A stretch of 64,000 nucleotides of DNA, from positions 62,001 to 126,000 of the forward strand of contig JAFABG010000038.1 of NCBI GenBank assembly GCA_023426145.1. The letters are read 5' to 3'. Position 1 is the stretch's first letter; each line of letters begins with the position of its first letter. Shown here one piece after another: positions 10,196-19,163 of the stretch. The position numbers were made by a program, and so were the translations under genes. A model generated the notes under the pieces. That model made no database searches, had not been told where the DNA came from, and saw only the letters and a list, made by a program, of their open reading frames with translations. This DNA is from Bacteroidota bacterium. Its GTDB lineage: Bacteria; Bacteroidota; Bacteroidia; Bacteroidales; Bacteroidaceae.

Positions 10196-12664
10196 TTATT
10201 TCTTAGCGGATATCTTCAGACGAATAACCGTGAACGAATAGGCAGGTAGTTGCTGCATAAAACGAGATCCAACGTCAATCCGATCTGTCACAGGAAGCGG
10301 TGTATCTCCAAGTGCTCCTGTCAGCACAGTTCTCATAGCTGAAGATTGTATGCCTTCAATGCCGGGTAGCTGAACATCAGTCTCAATACTAACGGGCAAA
10401 ATATTGACTAACTTTACAATAAGATCACCAGTCTTACTATCACGCACGATAGAAGAACCAACACGCAATTTTACACGGTTATCCGAATTATCAAGATTGA
10501 TTTGCGAAGGGATATAATGATCACCCAAGTTTTGACCATACAATTGTTGCACATAATATCCTGTAGTAGGTTTCACCTCTCTATTGTTGAAATAGATCAA
10601 ATCCGGATTCCATTGTGTATGTTTCTCCTTTGCCAACAAAGGAGCATAAGAGGTCATGCTGACTATATCTCCGTTTCGTTCCAAAGCCGTTAAGTAGAGT
10701 GCCTCGGTTAATGCCGTTTCCAAATTTGCTTTCCTTCCTGGGATATGAGTAGCATATTCACCCAAATATACCTTAGTCTCTTTAGCGCGATCATATTTAT
10801 CATAGAAATCCTGATTATGCAAGAACCACCCAGGTGATTGATAATAGTGTTCATCTACCATCGGAATTTCCAGTTTGTCTGCCAACTTCCAACCTTCAAC
10901 ATAGTCTGTTCCCTCATTGAAAGGGCCTACCGTTCCGATAACAGTAATATCTGGATATTTTTCTTTTATAGCTTTGAAGATCATAGTGAACCGTTCTTCG
11001 AAAATACCAGTAATGAGGTCTTCATTGCCAATACCGATATACTTCAGATTAAATGGCTTAGGATGCCCCGATTCTGCACGAATCTTGCCCCATTTTGTCT
11101 TCTTTACATCTCCATTAGCCCACTCAATCAAGTCAAGGATATCTTGAATATATGTATCCATCTCACTCATAGGAATACCTCCTTGCTGCCCACCCCTCAA
11201 CTCTCCATGGCAAGCTGAGTTTTGGCAAGGAACACCGGCAGCCAATACGGGAAGAGGCTCTGCACCTATATCTTCACAAAACTGGAAATACTCATAATAC
11301 CCCAAGCCCATACTCTGATGGTATCCCCAAAGGTTACGGGCAGGTTTACGGGTTTCAAGTGCTCCAATAGTATTTTTCCAGCGGTAGATATTATTCACCC
11401 CATCCCCATGGGCAACGCACCCTCCAGGAAAACGAACAAAGCGTGGATGTAGGTCGGCAAGTGTCTGTGCCAGATCGGCACGCAAGCCGTTCTTCCTGCC
11501 TTTGAATGTGTTAGCAGGAAAGAGAGAAATCATATCTAGTTCAATTTCACCAGCTAGTTGTGGTTGAAGTTCCAAATGAGTATCTACAGAAGACTTTGCC
11601 GTCAGAGTCGCGGCATAATTCTTCCATGAATCAGAAGAGACAGTAACGGTTGATTCACCCTGAACGATACCTTCATCATCTACAAGGCGCACTAATAGTT
11701 TCATTGACTTACTGCCAGCAGGAATACGAGCAAACAAGCTAAAATTGTACTTTTCACCAGCCTTAAGGGAGATTCCGTCAAATCCGGTATTAATTAAAAT
11801 AGCTCCGGGCTGCTTGGTGTTCAAGACCGCATAATGCTTATTATTAAAATGAATTGGTGAAGAGCTTGCTATCGTAAAGGAAGTATTCTCTCCTTTCAAT
11901 TGCCAAGCATAGGTGTTATTCCAATTCTTATCCCCTTCACGGTCAGAAAGAGCATACTCAAAACCACGATTTTGAATCAATTCAGCATACAGCCCACCGT
12001 CAGCCGCATAATTAATATCTTCAAAAAAGATGCCAATTAATAAATCACTAATTTCTTTTGTGTCTTCTGTCTGTGCTGTAACGGTAGCTTTTATGGGTTT
12101 CAATCCTGCGAAACGTTCTTTATCTTGGACAGCTCGTTCACTGTATAAGGAGTTTCGATATTGGTTCTGTTCATAGACTTTAGTTAACTCATCGACCACT
12201 ACCCATGGTACTTGATTTAGAGTCCCAATCTGTTCGTGTCCAGCTATAATTGCATTTATTCTTTTACCTTCATAATCGGAAGTAGTACGTGGATATTGCT
12301 GGCTTTCCCAATAAATAAGGTCTTTAGATTTAGTTTGACCGTATCCATCGTGTTCATTTAACTTCCATGTGCATAACCATTCTCCTCCGGGAAGTTGCTT
12401 TAGATTAGGGTCAAGCATCTTTTTCTGTGATCCCCAACGACTGTAATCACACCGAAGATAACCATAACCTGCCCCAATTTCAAACCATTCTTTTTTATCC
12501 ATACTCCAAGCAAAACGCAAGCCACTTCGTCCATCGTCATCACGGGTGGCATAAGAAAAAAGGTAAACGGTATTTGGAGTAGCAGTTACTTCGAAGGCAA
12601 CAGCAAAAATATCTTGTTGGAGCGACAATAATAAAACTACAACACACATCAGTATTTTTTTCAT
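10196..12664 (-). CDS. GH51 alpha-L-arabinofuranosidase with extra N-terminal propeller-like and CBM modules
   Basis: Exported 822-aa enzyme that removes alpha-L-arabinofuranosyl side groups. After a signal peptide (1-21) there is a roughly 130-residue stretch resembling part of a GH43-type beta-propeller ('LRFAWSMDKKEWFEIG', 'TKSKDLIYWES'). A linker then leads to the GH51 start ('GIFFEDINYAADGGLYAELI') and an inserted CBM4/9-like sandwich (about 240-395). The (beta/alpha)8 domain has 'RFPGGCVAHGDG', acid/base E548 in 'GIGNED', and nucleophile E636 in 'YLGEYA'. A beta-domain closes the protein. Typical GH51 enzymes lack the N-terminal propeller fragment; it is too short for a full five-blade catalytic GH43. 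It lies 29 bp downstream of the GH43 gene, consistent with an operon acting on arabinose-decorated galactan. A start at the ATG of MKKILMC gives a good signal peptide. Confidence 0.92.
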   Translation of the reverse strand: MKKILMCVVVLLLSLQQDIFAVAFEVTATPNTVYLFSYATRDDDGRSGLRFAWSMDKKEWFEIGAGYGYLRCDYSRWGSQKKMLDPNLKQLPGGEWLCTWKLNEHDGYGQTKSKDLIYWESQQYPRTTSDYEGKRINAIIAGHEQIGTLNQVPWVVVDELTKVYEQNQYRNSLYSERAVQDKERFAGLKPIKATVTAQTEDTKEISDLLIGIFFEDINYAADGGLYAELIQNRGFEYALSDREGDKNWNNTYAWQLKGENTSFTIASSSPIHFNNKHYAVLNTKQPGAILINTGFDGISLKAGEKYNFSLFARIPAGSKSMKLLVRLVDDEGIVQGESTVTVSSDSWKNYAATLTAKSSVDTHLELQPQLAGEIELDMISLFPANTFKGRKNGLRADLAQTLADLHPRFVRFPGGCVAHGDGVNNIYRWKNTIGALETRKPARNLWGYHQSMGLGYYEYFQFCEDIGAEPLPVLAAGVPCQNSACHGELRGGQQGGIPMSEMDTYIQDILDLIEWANGDVKKTKWGKIRAESGHPKPFNLKYIGIGNEDLITGIFEERFTMIFKAIKEKYPDITVIGTVGPFNEGTDYVEGWKLADKLEIPMVDEHYYQSPGWFLHNQDFYDKYDRAKETKVYLGEYATHIPGRKANLETALTEALYLTALERNGDIVSMTSYAPLLAKEKHTQWNPDLIYFNNREVKPTTGYYVQQLYGQNLGDHYIPSQINLDNSDNRVKLRVGSSIVRDSKTGDLIVKLVNILPVSIETDVQLPGIEGIQSSAMRTVLTGALGDTPLPVTDRIDVGSRFMQQLPAYSFTVIRLKISAKK

Positions 12665-12693
12665 AATATAAATTTAATTAATCATAAGTCCAA

Positions 12694-13662
12694 CTATTTC
12701 ATTGTATCTGGCCTACCATATACTTTGAATAAACGACTCAGTTCCCTGTCTGTTATAGGCATCACTGTGCCATGACGGGGGTGAAAATCCATACTAAAAG
12801 TATTATCTATTAGATGAAAGTTTTCCAAATCACTAGTCTCTGTAAACTGATATTTACCTTTCATATACACATCGTACATCAAGATATATTTATCTGTACC
12901 AATTAGAGGAAAAATACCAGCTCCTTCTACGGCCTCTTGAGTCTGTTGTTTATAATCATCAGACTCTTCCCACTGTCTTGAAGTTAACATAGCAGTAGTT
13001 GCCTTCTTTATGGCATTCCCATGCCCTTCGGTTTTATAAAATAAATGATACTTTCCACCTTTATAGATGATATCTCCATCTATACAAGATTTTCCATCCT
13101 TCGGAAGAAATAATGGTTGGGGTACCCCCTCAATATCAGAGAACTGATTGTTAGCATAAGCATAATAAATAATATCCGGACCATCACCATATTTCATTGA
13201 CCAATAAACCATATACTTCTTCATTTCATTATCATAAATAGTTTGAGGAGCCCACACTCTTTTCAGAGCTTCTTGATTCGGATATTTCTTTTGTATATTC
13301 ACCACATTCGAAGTCCAATTAATTAGATCCTTGGATTTCAAAAGTACCATTGCTCTATTAGAGTTCCAACCATTAGCAGAAACCATATCTGTAGCAACCA
13401 TATAATATGTCTTTCCATCTTCACACCGAAGAATATGAGGATCACGTACCCCTCCTGTAGAACTAATCTCACGAGAATCTAGAACAGATTTATTCTTGTT
13501 TAAAGCGTAATAATTATATCCATCTGAGCTAACAGCCATATGAATAGCTTCTTCACTCATTTTATTGCCTAAAAAATAGACAAAAAGATAAGCAGATGGC
13601 TGAGTGTGTGCAACCGACACGATACTAAACAAAAGTGCCAAAAAGAAAGTATACTTTTTCAT
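12694..13662 (-). CDS. GH43-family glycoside hydrolase
   Basis: Exported 322-aa five-blade propeller enzyme with an N-terminal signal peptide ('MKKYTFFLALLFSIVSVAHT'). Family hallmarks in order are 'GVRDPHIL' with the likely general base D74, 'RVWAPQTIYD', 'SCIDGDIIYKGGKYHLFY' with the pKa-modulating Asp, then candidate general acids E212 ('YKTEGHG') and E246 ('AVEGAGIF'). GH43 members act on arabinosides, xylosides or galactans; the 'AMVLLKSKDLINW' segment is the usual propeller repeat. The protein is a bare catalytic domain, with no CBM, and has the normal single-domain length. It starts only 14 bp after the stop of the GH35 gene and ends 29 bp before GH51, so the three are probably one transcript. 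In this setting alpha-L-arabinofuranosidase or exo-beta-1,3-galactanase are both possible; the subfamily cannot be assigned by eye. Confidence 0.88.
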   Translation of the reverse strand: MKKYTFFLALLFSIVSVAHTQPSAYLFVYFLGNKMSEEAIHMAVSSDGYNYYALNKNKSVLDSREISSTGGVRDPHILRCEDGKTYYMVATDMVSANGWNSNRAMVLLKSKDLINWTSNVVNIQKKYPNQEALKRVWAPQTIYDNEMKKYMVYWSMKYGDGPDIIYYAYANNQFSDIEGVPQPLFLPKDGKSCIDGDIIYKGGKYHLFYKTEGHGNAIKKATTAMLTSRQWEESDDYKQQTQEAVEGAGIFPLIGTDKYILMYDVYMKGKYQFTETSDLENFHLIDNTFSMDFHPRHGTVMPITDRELSRLFKVYGRPDTMK

Positions 13663-13676
13663 CGCTGCTAGATAAT

Positions 13677-16013
13677 TTAGTATTTAAAGTCTAAATGTTT
13701 TACATAAACACGATATTCACGGATCATACCTGGATAGTTCTTCTCAGCACGAGGAAGGTATCGGAAACCAGTCACAGTTTCTACTTTACCAAGATCAAGA
13801 ACCAATTGATGAGGATACGATGCATTATCTACAGTCATCCAATAAGTCGATTCTTGCAAGTCAAATATTTTATCAGCTGTACAGTTTCCACTTCGCGTCT
13901 CTTCACTATCAGCATAACGAATTTTCCAATTTTGACGGGATACTGGTTGACCGTCTACACCCAAAATCTCAAATTCGGCAATAGCAGCAACGTTGTTGCT
14001 AGCTTGTGGGGACAAGGCTTCTAGACAAAAGAAACGACCTTTTTCAGGACTAGAGAAATGTACTTCTTGCCAACCGTTTCCTGGAGTAAAAGCCCCTTCA
14101 TGCACGACTTTCTCTCCCATCAAATTCAGTTTCTCACCATCTTTACGGTGGATTTCTGGTGCTTTTTCCCGAAGTACATCAAGAATAGGTTTCTTTAAAC
14201 CTTTGATAGAAGCTTTGGAAGGGCCTTTCAAATCAAGAACAAGTATTTCATTATCTCCTTCTTTCAACCAACAACCTGGCATAAATAGCGTTTGTTGAGG
14301 ACCTATTTCCCAAAAACGTCCTAAAGCATGACCGTTCACCCATACCATACCTTTTCCCCAAGTGCTCATATCCAAGAAGGTGTCACCTATCTTATCGAGT
14401 TTAAATGATGCTTGATAATAAGCAGGCATAGTAGGCAATAGTTTTGTACTCTCATAATTCTTATTCATAATAAATGAATAGTCTACAGGAAAATTATATA
14501 TAGTCCAGTCTTTCAGTTCATTCACCTTATTATCAAATAGAAGTTCTACTTTTTCAGTAATACCTTTTCGGTCATGAATGGATTTATCAAAATTCACGCG
14601 TCCCATTGCCTCAACAAGAATATCCAATCGCGTACCTTTCTTTAATTCAGGCAAAGTCGTTGTAAATTCTCCTTTGCGGCGATCAAGTCTAGCTAACAGT
14701 TTGCCATCTGCAAAGATTTGTGCCCAGTCATGCACCTCAGTTATTTTCAAGATAGTACCAGGACTCACTGCATCAACCAATATATTTCTATATAAGATGC
14801 TTCCCCAACCTTGATCAAATTGTTCCATCGGCTGTATTTCAACTGATTGTTTGGCTTCGGGCAGATTTGAAAAAAGCGGTGCCACTTTGGTAAAATGGAA
14901 TTCGGGAATTTCAATAATTGGCAATGCAGCAGGAATTTCAGGTAATTTTTCTCCATCAGGAAGATACTTTCTTAACAAATTACGCAAGAGAAAATATTTT
15001 TCTGTGGTCCAACCTGCTTCACTAATTGGAGCGTCATAATCATAAGAACTACACATAGCTGAGTAAGCTGGATTATTGGCTCCACCCCAATGTCCAAAAG
15101 TAGTTCCCCCATGTGTCATGTAAAGACTAAATGAAATATTACGATCAAGCATATCTTTAATACCTTGTACCATATCCTTTGCAGGACGTGTTTCATGTTT
15201 TCTCCCCCAATGATCAAACCAGCCACTCCAAAATTCACTACACATTAGAGGAGTCTCAGGACGAAGTTCTTTAAGTTTTTTGAATTGCTGGTCTATATTA
15301 GCACCTGTCCCAAAGTTGATGGTCCATATTAAATCATCTAGTGCATTTCTTGTGAAGTTACTGCTCCAGTCACACTGAAAGAGAGGTACATCGGTAAAAC
15401 CAGCTTCACGCACTAAATCACGTACTGCTGAGACATAAGGCTTGTCTGTACCGTATGATCCGTATTCATTTTCAACTTGTACCATAATAATATTCCCTCC
15501 TCTACTTATCTGTAGAGGAGCTAGCTGTTTGCCAACTTCTTTCATAAAGATACCAACACGCTCCATAAAATAAGGATCAAGCGTACGAAGTGCTACATCT
15601 TTCTTTTTTAACAACCACCAAGGTAGCCCACCCATTTCCCACTCCGCACACACATATGGACCAGGACGAACAATCACATACATTCCATGTTTCTGAGCAA
15701 CGCGACAGAATGCAGCAATATCATTCTGACCAGTAAAGTCAAACTGCCCTTCTTTCTGTTCATGTATATTCCAAAAGATATAAATGCAAATGGTATTCAT
15801 TCCCAAAGCTTTACACATCTCAATACGATGTTCCCAATAAGCTTCTGGGATACGAGTATAATGCAATTCAGCAGCTTTCACAATGAACGGAGTTCCGTCT
15901 AAAAGAAACGTATTCTTTCCTGCTTCAAATTTATGGGCAGTTGTCTGTCCTTCTGCATGACCCAAAAAGAAGAGCGTAAAAAAGACAAATAAAGCAATTA
16001 ACTTGTTTTTCAT
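13677..16013 (-). CDS. GH35 beta-galactosidase with C-terminal F5/8-type (CBM32-like) domain
   Basis: Exported 778-aa exo-enzyme removing beta-linked galactose. It has a signal peptide (1-23, 'MKNKLIALFVFFTLFFLGHA') and the GH35 barrel opening 'FLLDGTPFIVKAAELHY'. The acid/base is E183 in 'VQVENEYGSYG' and the nucleophile E260 in 'MCSEFWSGWFDHWG'. The 'YMTHGGTTFGHWGGAN' motif, beta-domains with 'WGKGMVWVNGHALGRFW', and a discoidin-like C-terminal module (about 640-778, ending in a 'VTGFRYLPR' strand) follow. A longer reading frame begins at 16064, but a TATCTTTG -7 box at 16048-16055 falls inside it, and only the ATG at 16013 gives a signal peptide. It is the first gene of the minus-strand locus and so would be made in step with GH43 and GH51. 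The galactan source is not identified. Confidence 0.93.
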   Translation of the reverse strand: MKNKLIALFVFFTLFFLGHAEGQTTAHKFEAGKNTFLLDGTPFIVKAAELHYTRIPEAYWEHRIEMCKALGMNTICIYIFWNIHEQKEGQFDFTGQNDIAAFCRVAQKHGMYVIVRPGPYVCAEWEMGGLPWWLLKKKDVALRTLDPYFMERVGIFMKEVGKQLAPLQISRGGNIIMVQVENEYGSYGTDKPYVSAVRDLVREAGFTDVPLFQCDWSSNFTRNALDDLIWTINFGTGANIDQQFKKLKELRPETPLMCSEFWSGWFDHWGRKHETRPAKDMVQGIKDMLDRNISFSLYMTHGGTTFGHWGGANNPAYSAMCSSYDYDAPISEAGWTTEKYFLLRNLLRKYLPDGEKLPEIPAALPIIEIPEFHFTKVAPLFSNLPEAKQSVEIQPMEQFDQGWGSILYRNILVDAVSPGTILKITEVHDWAQIFADGKLLARLDRRKGEFTTTLPELKKGTRLDILVEAMGRVNFDKSIHDRKGITEKVELLFDNKVNELKDWTIYNFPVDYSFIMNKNYESTKLLPTMPAYYQASFKLDKIGDTFLDMSTWGKGMVWVNGHALGRFWEIGPQQTLFMPGCWLKEGDNEILVLDLKGPSKASIKGLKKPILDVLREKAPEIHRKDGEKLNLMGEKVVHEGAFTPGNGWQEVHFSSPEKGRFFCLEALSPQASNNVAAIAEFEILGVDGQPVSRQNWKIRYADSEETRSGNCTADKIFDLQESTYWMTVDNASYPHQLVLDLGKVETVTGFRYLPRAEKNYPGMIREYRVYVKHLDFKY

Positions 16014-16047
16014 ATGTACTTCATTATAGAATTTAAATAGTATACGG

Positions 16048-16055
16048 CAAAGATA
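16048..16055 (-). promoter_or_regulatory. -7 promoter box of the GH35-led operon
   Basis: The minus strand reads TATCTTTG (TAnnTTTG), 35 bases upstream of the GH35 ATG. It is the most likely main promoter of the hydrolase operon and therefore the expected target of the locus's HTCS. Confidence 0.6.
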
Positions 16056-16104
16056 ATGATTCACCTAAACTTATAAAGGATAATTTTCACTCAAAATAGG
16101 TAAG

Positions 16105-16134
16105 AAATAAAGCAAAGTTGCACTAAATAAAGCA
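16105..16134. repeat. Direct repeat upstream of the GH35 promoter, possible regulator site
   Basis: AAATAAAGCA occurs at 16105-16114 and again at 16125-16134, exactly 20 bp apart (about two helical turns). The pair lies 50-79 bp upstream of the -7 box of the GH35 operon. AraC-type DNA-binding domains of HTCS proteins usually bind direct repeats at such positions; the link to the HTCS at 12-4181 is inference. Confidence 0.35.
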
Positions 16135-16174
16135 TTTCTGCATAATCTTCGATTCAATAAAGATTGAATTGCCA

Positions 16175-16228
16175 TAAAAAAGATGGCCCAAAAACAATCG
16201 CTTTTTACAGCCATCATTTTTGGACCAT
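16175..16228 (-). terminator. Intrinsic terminator after pmbA
   Basis: Read on the minus strand just past the pmbA stop, ATGGTCCAAAAA (16228-16217) can pair with TTTTTGGGCCAT (16194-16183), a 12-bp stem with one U-G pair and a 22-base loop. It is followed by CTTTTTT. It separates the folP-pmbA transcript from the GH35 operon promoter. Confidence 0.6.
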
Positions 16229-16250
16229 TACATATATTTATATGCTATTG

Positions 16251-17570
16251 TTACAATCCACTAAAATCAACTCCTTCAAACACCAATGAAGGAATTCTCC
16301 AAGAAGAGTTTAAACGGGGATCATTACCTGTTGCAACCAAAGAGTTCCACAAAGTTATCAAATTACCTGTGACATTCATTTCAGAAACCGGCTGAGTCAA
16401 TTTCCCATTTTCGATAAGAAACCCTTCGATCCCATAAGAAAAGTCGCCAGTAGAACTATTGTTATTGCCTCCATTAAATCCAGTAACAAGAATTCCTTTA
16501 TCAACTTCCCTAATTAAACCCTCTAAGTTATGTTCTCCAGTTTGCATAACCAAAATAGAGGAATCACTGATGGTTGGGCTGACTCCCATCTTTTTAGCAT
16601 GATAAGTATCAATGAAATAGGTATTCAGTACACCTTGATCGAATATAGAACGCCTTTCTGTAGCTATTCCTTCGTTATCGAAATAGCGAGCACCAGAAGC
16701 CTTCACTAAGTGTGGTTCATCGATCAACGTCAATCGATCACTAGCAATTTTTTGATTCATTTTATTCAGTAAGAAAGAGTTTTTCTGCTGCAATGCTGAA
16801 CCATTTAAAGCATTCATCACAGGGCTTAACAAACGCCTCGAATTTAGAGGATCTACTACCATCGTGTAACTGCCCGATTGAACCTTCTTCTGCCCTAATT
16901 TGCGCAACACCCGTTCAAGTGCCTTTTCCCCGATTCCATGCTTAATCAAATCATCCATATAAAGTGACGATTCATACCATTGAGCAGAAGGGCGTGCCTC
17001 TCCATCGCCTTTTATAGCAATATTAGCAGAAAGAGAATACCATGTACTCTTTGTCTCTCCCTCAAAACCGTTACTTATTAAGCGATAAGCAAAATTTTCG
17101 CCATCACTATAGGAAGAGCCCACAGAAATAATCCGTTCATCTTTTCCCAACGCTTCTTCAGCTACTGCCTTTGCTAGCTCCACCTTATCATCAGGATTTA
17201 ACGCCGTAAACTTAGTGTCATACAATTTAAGATCAGGTTTTCCACCTCTATAATATCTAGAAGAATCGGCTAATACCCGTGCTTCGTCTTTAGCTAGATA
17301 TCGCGTGGAATCTATTCCATTCTTTATAAAAGCTTCCAGTTCATTCTTATTTAACCGATTAGTAGAAATAGATCCATAACGTCCGTCAACGTAAAGAGCA
17401 AGACTTAACCCACCTTCGGATGCTTGTTGTAAGTTATCCATCTTTGCATCTCTCAAGTCGAAAGAGGTATTTGAAGATGCATATAAAAGGATCTTGGCAG
17501 CCTGACAACCATTCTTCAAAGCATAGTCCATAGCCCACTGTGCCAGTTTTTTATTTTCGTCTGTAATCAT
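16251..17570 (-). CDS. pmbA: PmbA/TldE-family modulator of DNA gyrase-type metalloprotease partner
   Basis: 439-aa member of the TldD/PmbA family. In the well-studied proteins PmbA (TldE) pairs with TldD in a heterodimeric zinc protease that trims unfolded or modified peptides. PmbA contributes substrate binding and lacks the zinc motif, and no HExxxH is visible here. Family features include 'CQAAKILLYASSNTSFDLRD' near the N-terminus, 'YTMVVDPLNSRRLLSP' in the middle and the closing 'LWNSLVATGNDPRLNSSWRI'. The gene follows tldD after 32 bp in the same direction. No signal peptide is seen, unlike its partner. The start at 17570 is an ATG giving the expected full length. It is the last gene of the folP-cdaA-tldD-pmbA run and is followed by a strong terminator. 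Confidence 0.93.
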   Translation of the reverse strand: MITDENKKLAQWAMDYALKNGCQAAKILLYASSNTSFDLRDAKMDNLQQASEGGLSLALYVDGRYGSISTNRLNKNELEAFIKNGIDSTRYLAKDEARVLADSSRYYRGGKPDLKLYDTKFTALNPDDKVELAKAVAEEALGKDERIISVGSSYSDGENFAYRLISNGFEGETKSTWYSLSANIAIKGDGEARPSAQWYESSLYMDDLIKHGIGEKALERVLRKLGQKKVQSGSYTMVVDPLNSRRLLSPVMNALNGSALQQKNSFLLNKMNQKIASDRLTLIDEPHLVKASGARYFDNEGIATERRSIFDQGVLNTYFIDTYHAKKMGVSPTISDSSILVMQTGEHNLEGLIREVDKGILVTGFNGGNNNSSTGDFSYGIEGFLIENGKLTQPVSEMNVTGNLITLWNSLVATGNDPRLNSSWRIPSLVFEGVDFSGL

Positions 17571-17602
17571 AGGTTCATCTTTTTAAAGTAGATATATACT
17601 TT

Positions 17603-19144
17603 TTAATTCTCACCACCTACAGTTAGTTTGCTAACTAAAGCTGAAGGCATACCGCAAGTCACCGGACAAGACTGTCCATCTTTTCCACAAGTCCAAGTTC
17701 CGTTATCAATCTTCGCATTAGTCCCAACCATCGTAATATCTGCTAATGCTTTTGGCCCGTTGCCAATAATATTGATATCTTTAATCGGTTGTGTCAGCTT
17801 ACCGTCTTCAATCATATAACCTGATTTTACAAAGAAAGTAAAGTCTCCAGCACCAATCTGCACCTGCCCATTCGTAAAGTTATCTACAAAAATGCCTCGT
17901 TTTACAGAAGAGATTATATCTGCTTCGTTCACATTGCCAGCCTCCATATAAGTGGCTCTCATTCGAGGAATAGGCAAACAACGGAAAGACTCACGACGTC
18001 CGTTTCCTGTTGGCTTTACATCATAATGTTTTGCACTAATACGATCGTGGAGGTAACTTGTTAGAACCCCATCTTTAATCATATAAGTTTTCTGACCTTC
18101 TGCACCTTCATCATCAAAATTAACAGAACCACGATTAAAAGGAATAGTACCATCGTCTATTACACTTATATGTTCATTGCAAACTTTCTTATTCAGTTGA
18201 TCCGCAAATATGGAGATATTTTTTCTATTAAAATCGGCCTCAAAGGTGTGTCCAATAGCCTCATGAAGTAATATTCCTGATCCACCAGCTCCCATCACAA
18301 CAGGCATTTCACCTCCTTTGGGCTTTATTGCTTTAAACATTAAAGAAGTCTGATCAACAGCCTCACGAGCGATAACATCCACGACTTCTTCTGTCAAAAA
18401 GTCAAACCCTCTACGATAAGCGCGAGCAGCATAACCATTTTCTGTTTTTCCATTTTCTTCCATGATACATACTGCACCCAGAGTCACCATCGGACGATAA
18501 TCGTAAAACATCGCTCCTTCTGAATTGCAGAAAAAGATGTGAGAAGTGGTATCACTTTGGCTAGCTTGAACCTTATGTACCCGTTTATCCAAAGAGAATA
18601 TCTTATCATTTAGTTTCTGTAAATAAGGTATTTTATCTTTCAAACTGACATCTTCCCAAGAAGATGCTACACTATAAAAATTCTTCTTTAATTCCTTTGG
18701 AGCCAAGTCTATAGGTTTGTTTCCTCTATTAGCAGAAGCTATGCGAGCAGCTGTCCTAGCCGCTTTCAACATCTCCTCCAACGTAATATTTTCAACATAA
18801 GCATAACCACTTTGATCCCCTATCAGAACTCGTACTCCAACTCCATAATCAATATTTGAATAGCTATTGTTAACTTCGCCATCCATCAAACGAATACTAT
18901 TAGAAATTGTATGTTCAAAGAAAAGATCAGCATAATCGCCCCCTTTTTCCAATGCAGCGGCAAGAACTTTTTTTAGGTCTGCCTCACTTACCCCGAAATG
19001 ATTCATAGCTAAAGCAACCGATGATCTTTTATCAGTCCCTTCACCCCCCAATGCACCCGGAGCAGTCAGAGCCATAGCAGGACCAGTAGCCAACGAGCCC
19101 AACAGTGCTATACCTCCTGTTTTAAGAAAATTACGTCTGTCCAT
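17603..19144 (-). CDS. tldD: TldD-family zinc metalloprotease with Tat-like signal
   Basis: Catalytic partner of PmbA, 513 aa from the ATG at 19144. The zinc-binding HExxxH is at residues 294-299 ('HEAIGHTFEAD'), and the family's 'GDFTFFVKSGYMIEDGKLTQ' and C-terminal cysteine-containing 'CGKDGQSCPVTCGMPSAL' are present. The extra N-terminus is a twin-arginine-like signal ('MDRRNFLKTGGIALLGSLA'), which cytoplasmic E. coli TldD does not have. An export signal on only one partner of the pair is odd. A GTG six bases upstream (19150) is also possible, but the ATG sits directly at the RR motif. It is cotranscribed with cdaA upstream (19-bp gap) and pmbA downstream. Confidence 0.94.
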   Translation of the reverse strand: MDRRNFLKTGGIALLGSLATGPAMALTAPGALGGEGTDKRSSVALAMNHFGVSEADLKKVLAAALEKGGDYADLFFEHTISNSIRLMDGEVNNSYSNIDYGVGVRVLIGDQSGYAYVENITLEEMLKAARTAARIASANRGNKPIDLAPKELKKNFYSVASSWEDVSLKDKIPYLQKLNDKIFSLDKRVHKVQASQSDTTSHIFFCNSEGAMFYDYRPMVTLGAVCIMEENGKTENGYAARAYRRGFDFLTEEVVDVIAREAVDQTSLMFKAIKPKGGEMPVVMGAGGSGILLHEAIGHTFEADFNRKNISIFADQLNKKVCNEHISVIDDGTIPFNRGSVNFDDEGAEGQKTYMIKDGVLTSYLHDRISAKHYDVKPTGNGRRESFRCLPIPRMRATYMEAGNVNEADIISSVKRGIFVDNFTNGQVQIGAGDFTFFVKSGYMIEDGKLTQPIKDINIIGNGPKALADITMVGTNAKIDNGTWTCGKDGQSCPVTCGMPSALVSKLTVGGEN

Positions 19145-19163
19145 GTTCACTTATTTTTTATAT

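Noticed and set aside
10838..11218. A 126-codon plus-strand frame inside the GH51 gene
   Set aside because: It overlaps the conserved GH51 catalytic region on the other strand and has no start context or recognisable domain.
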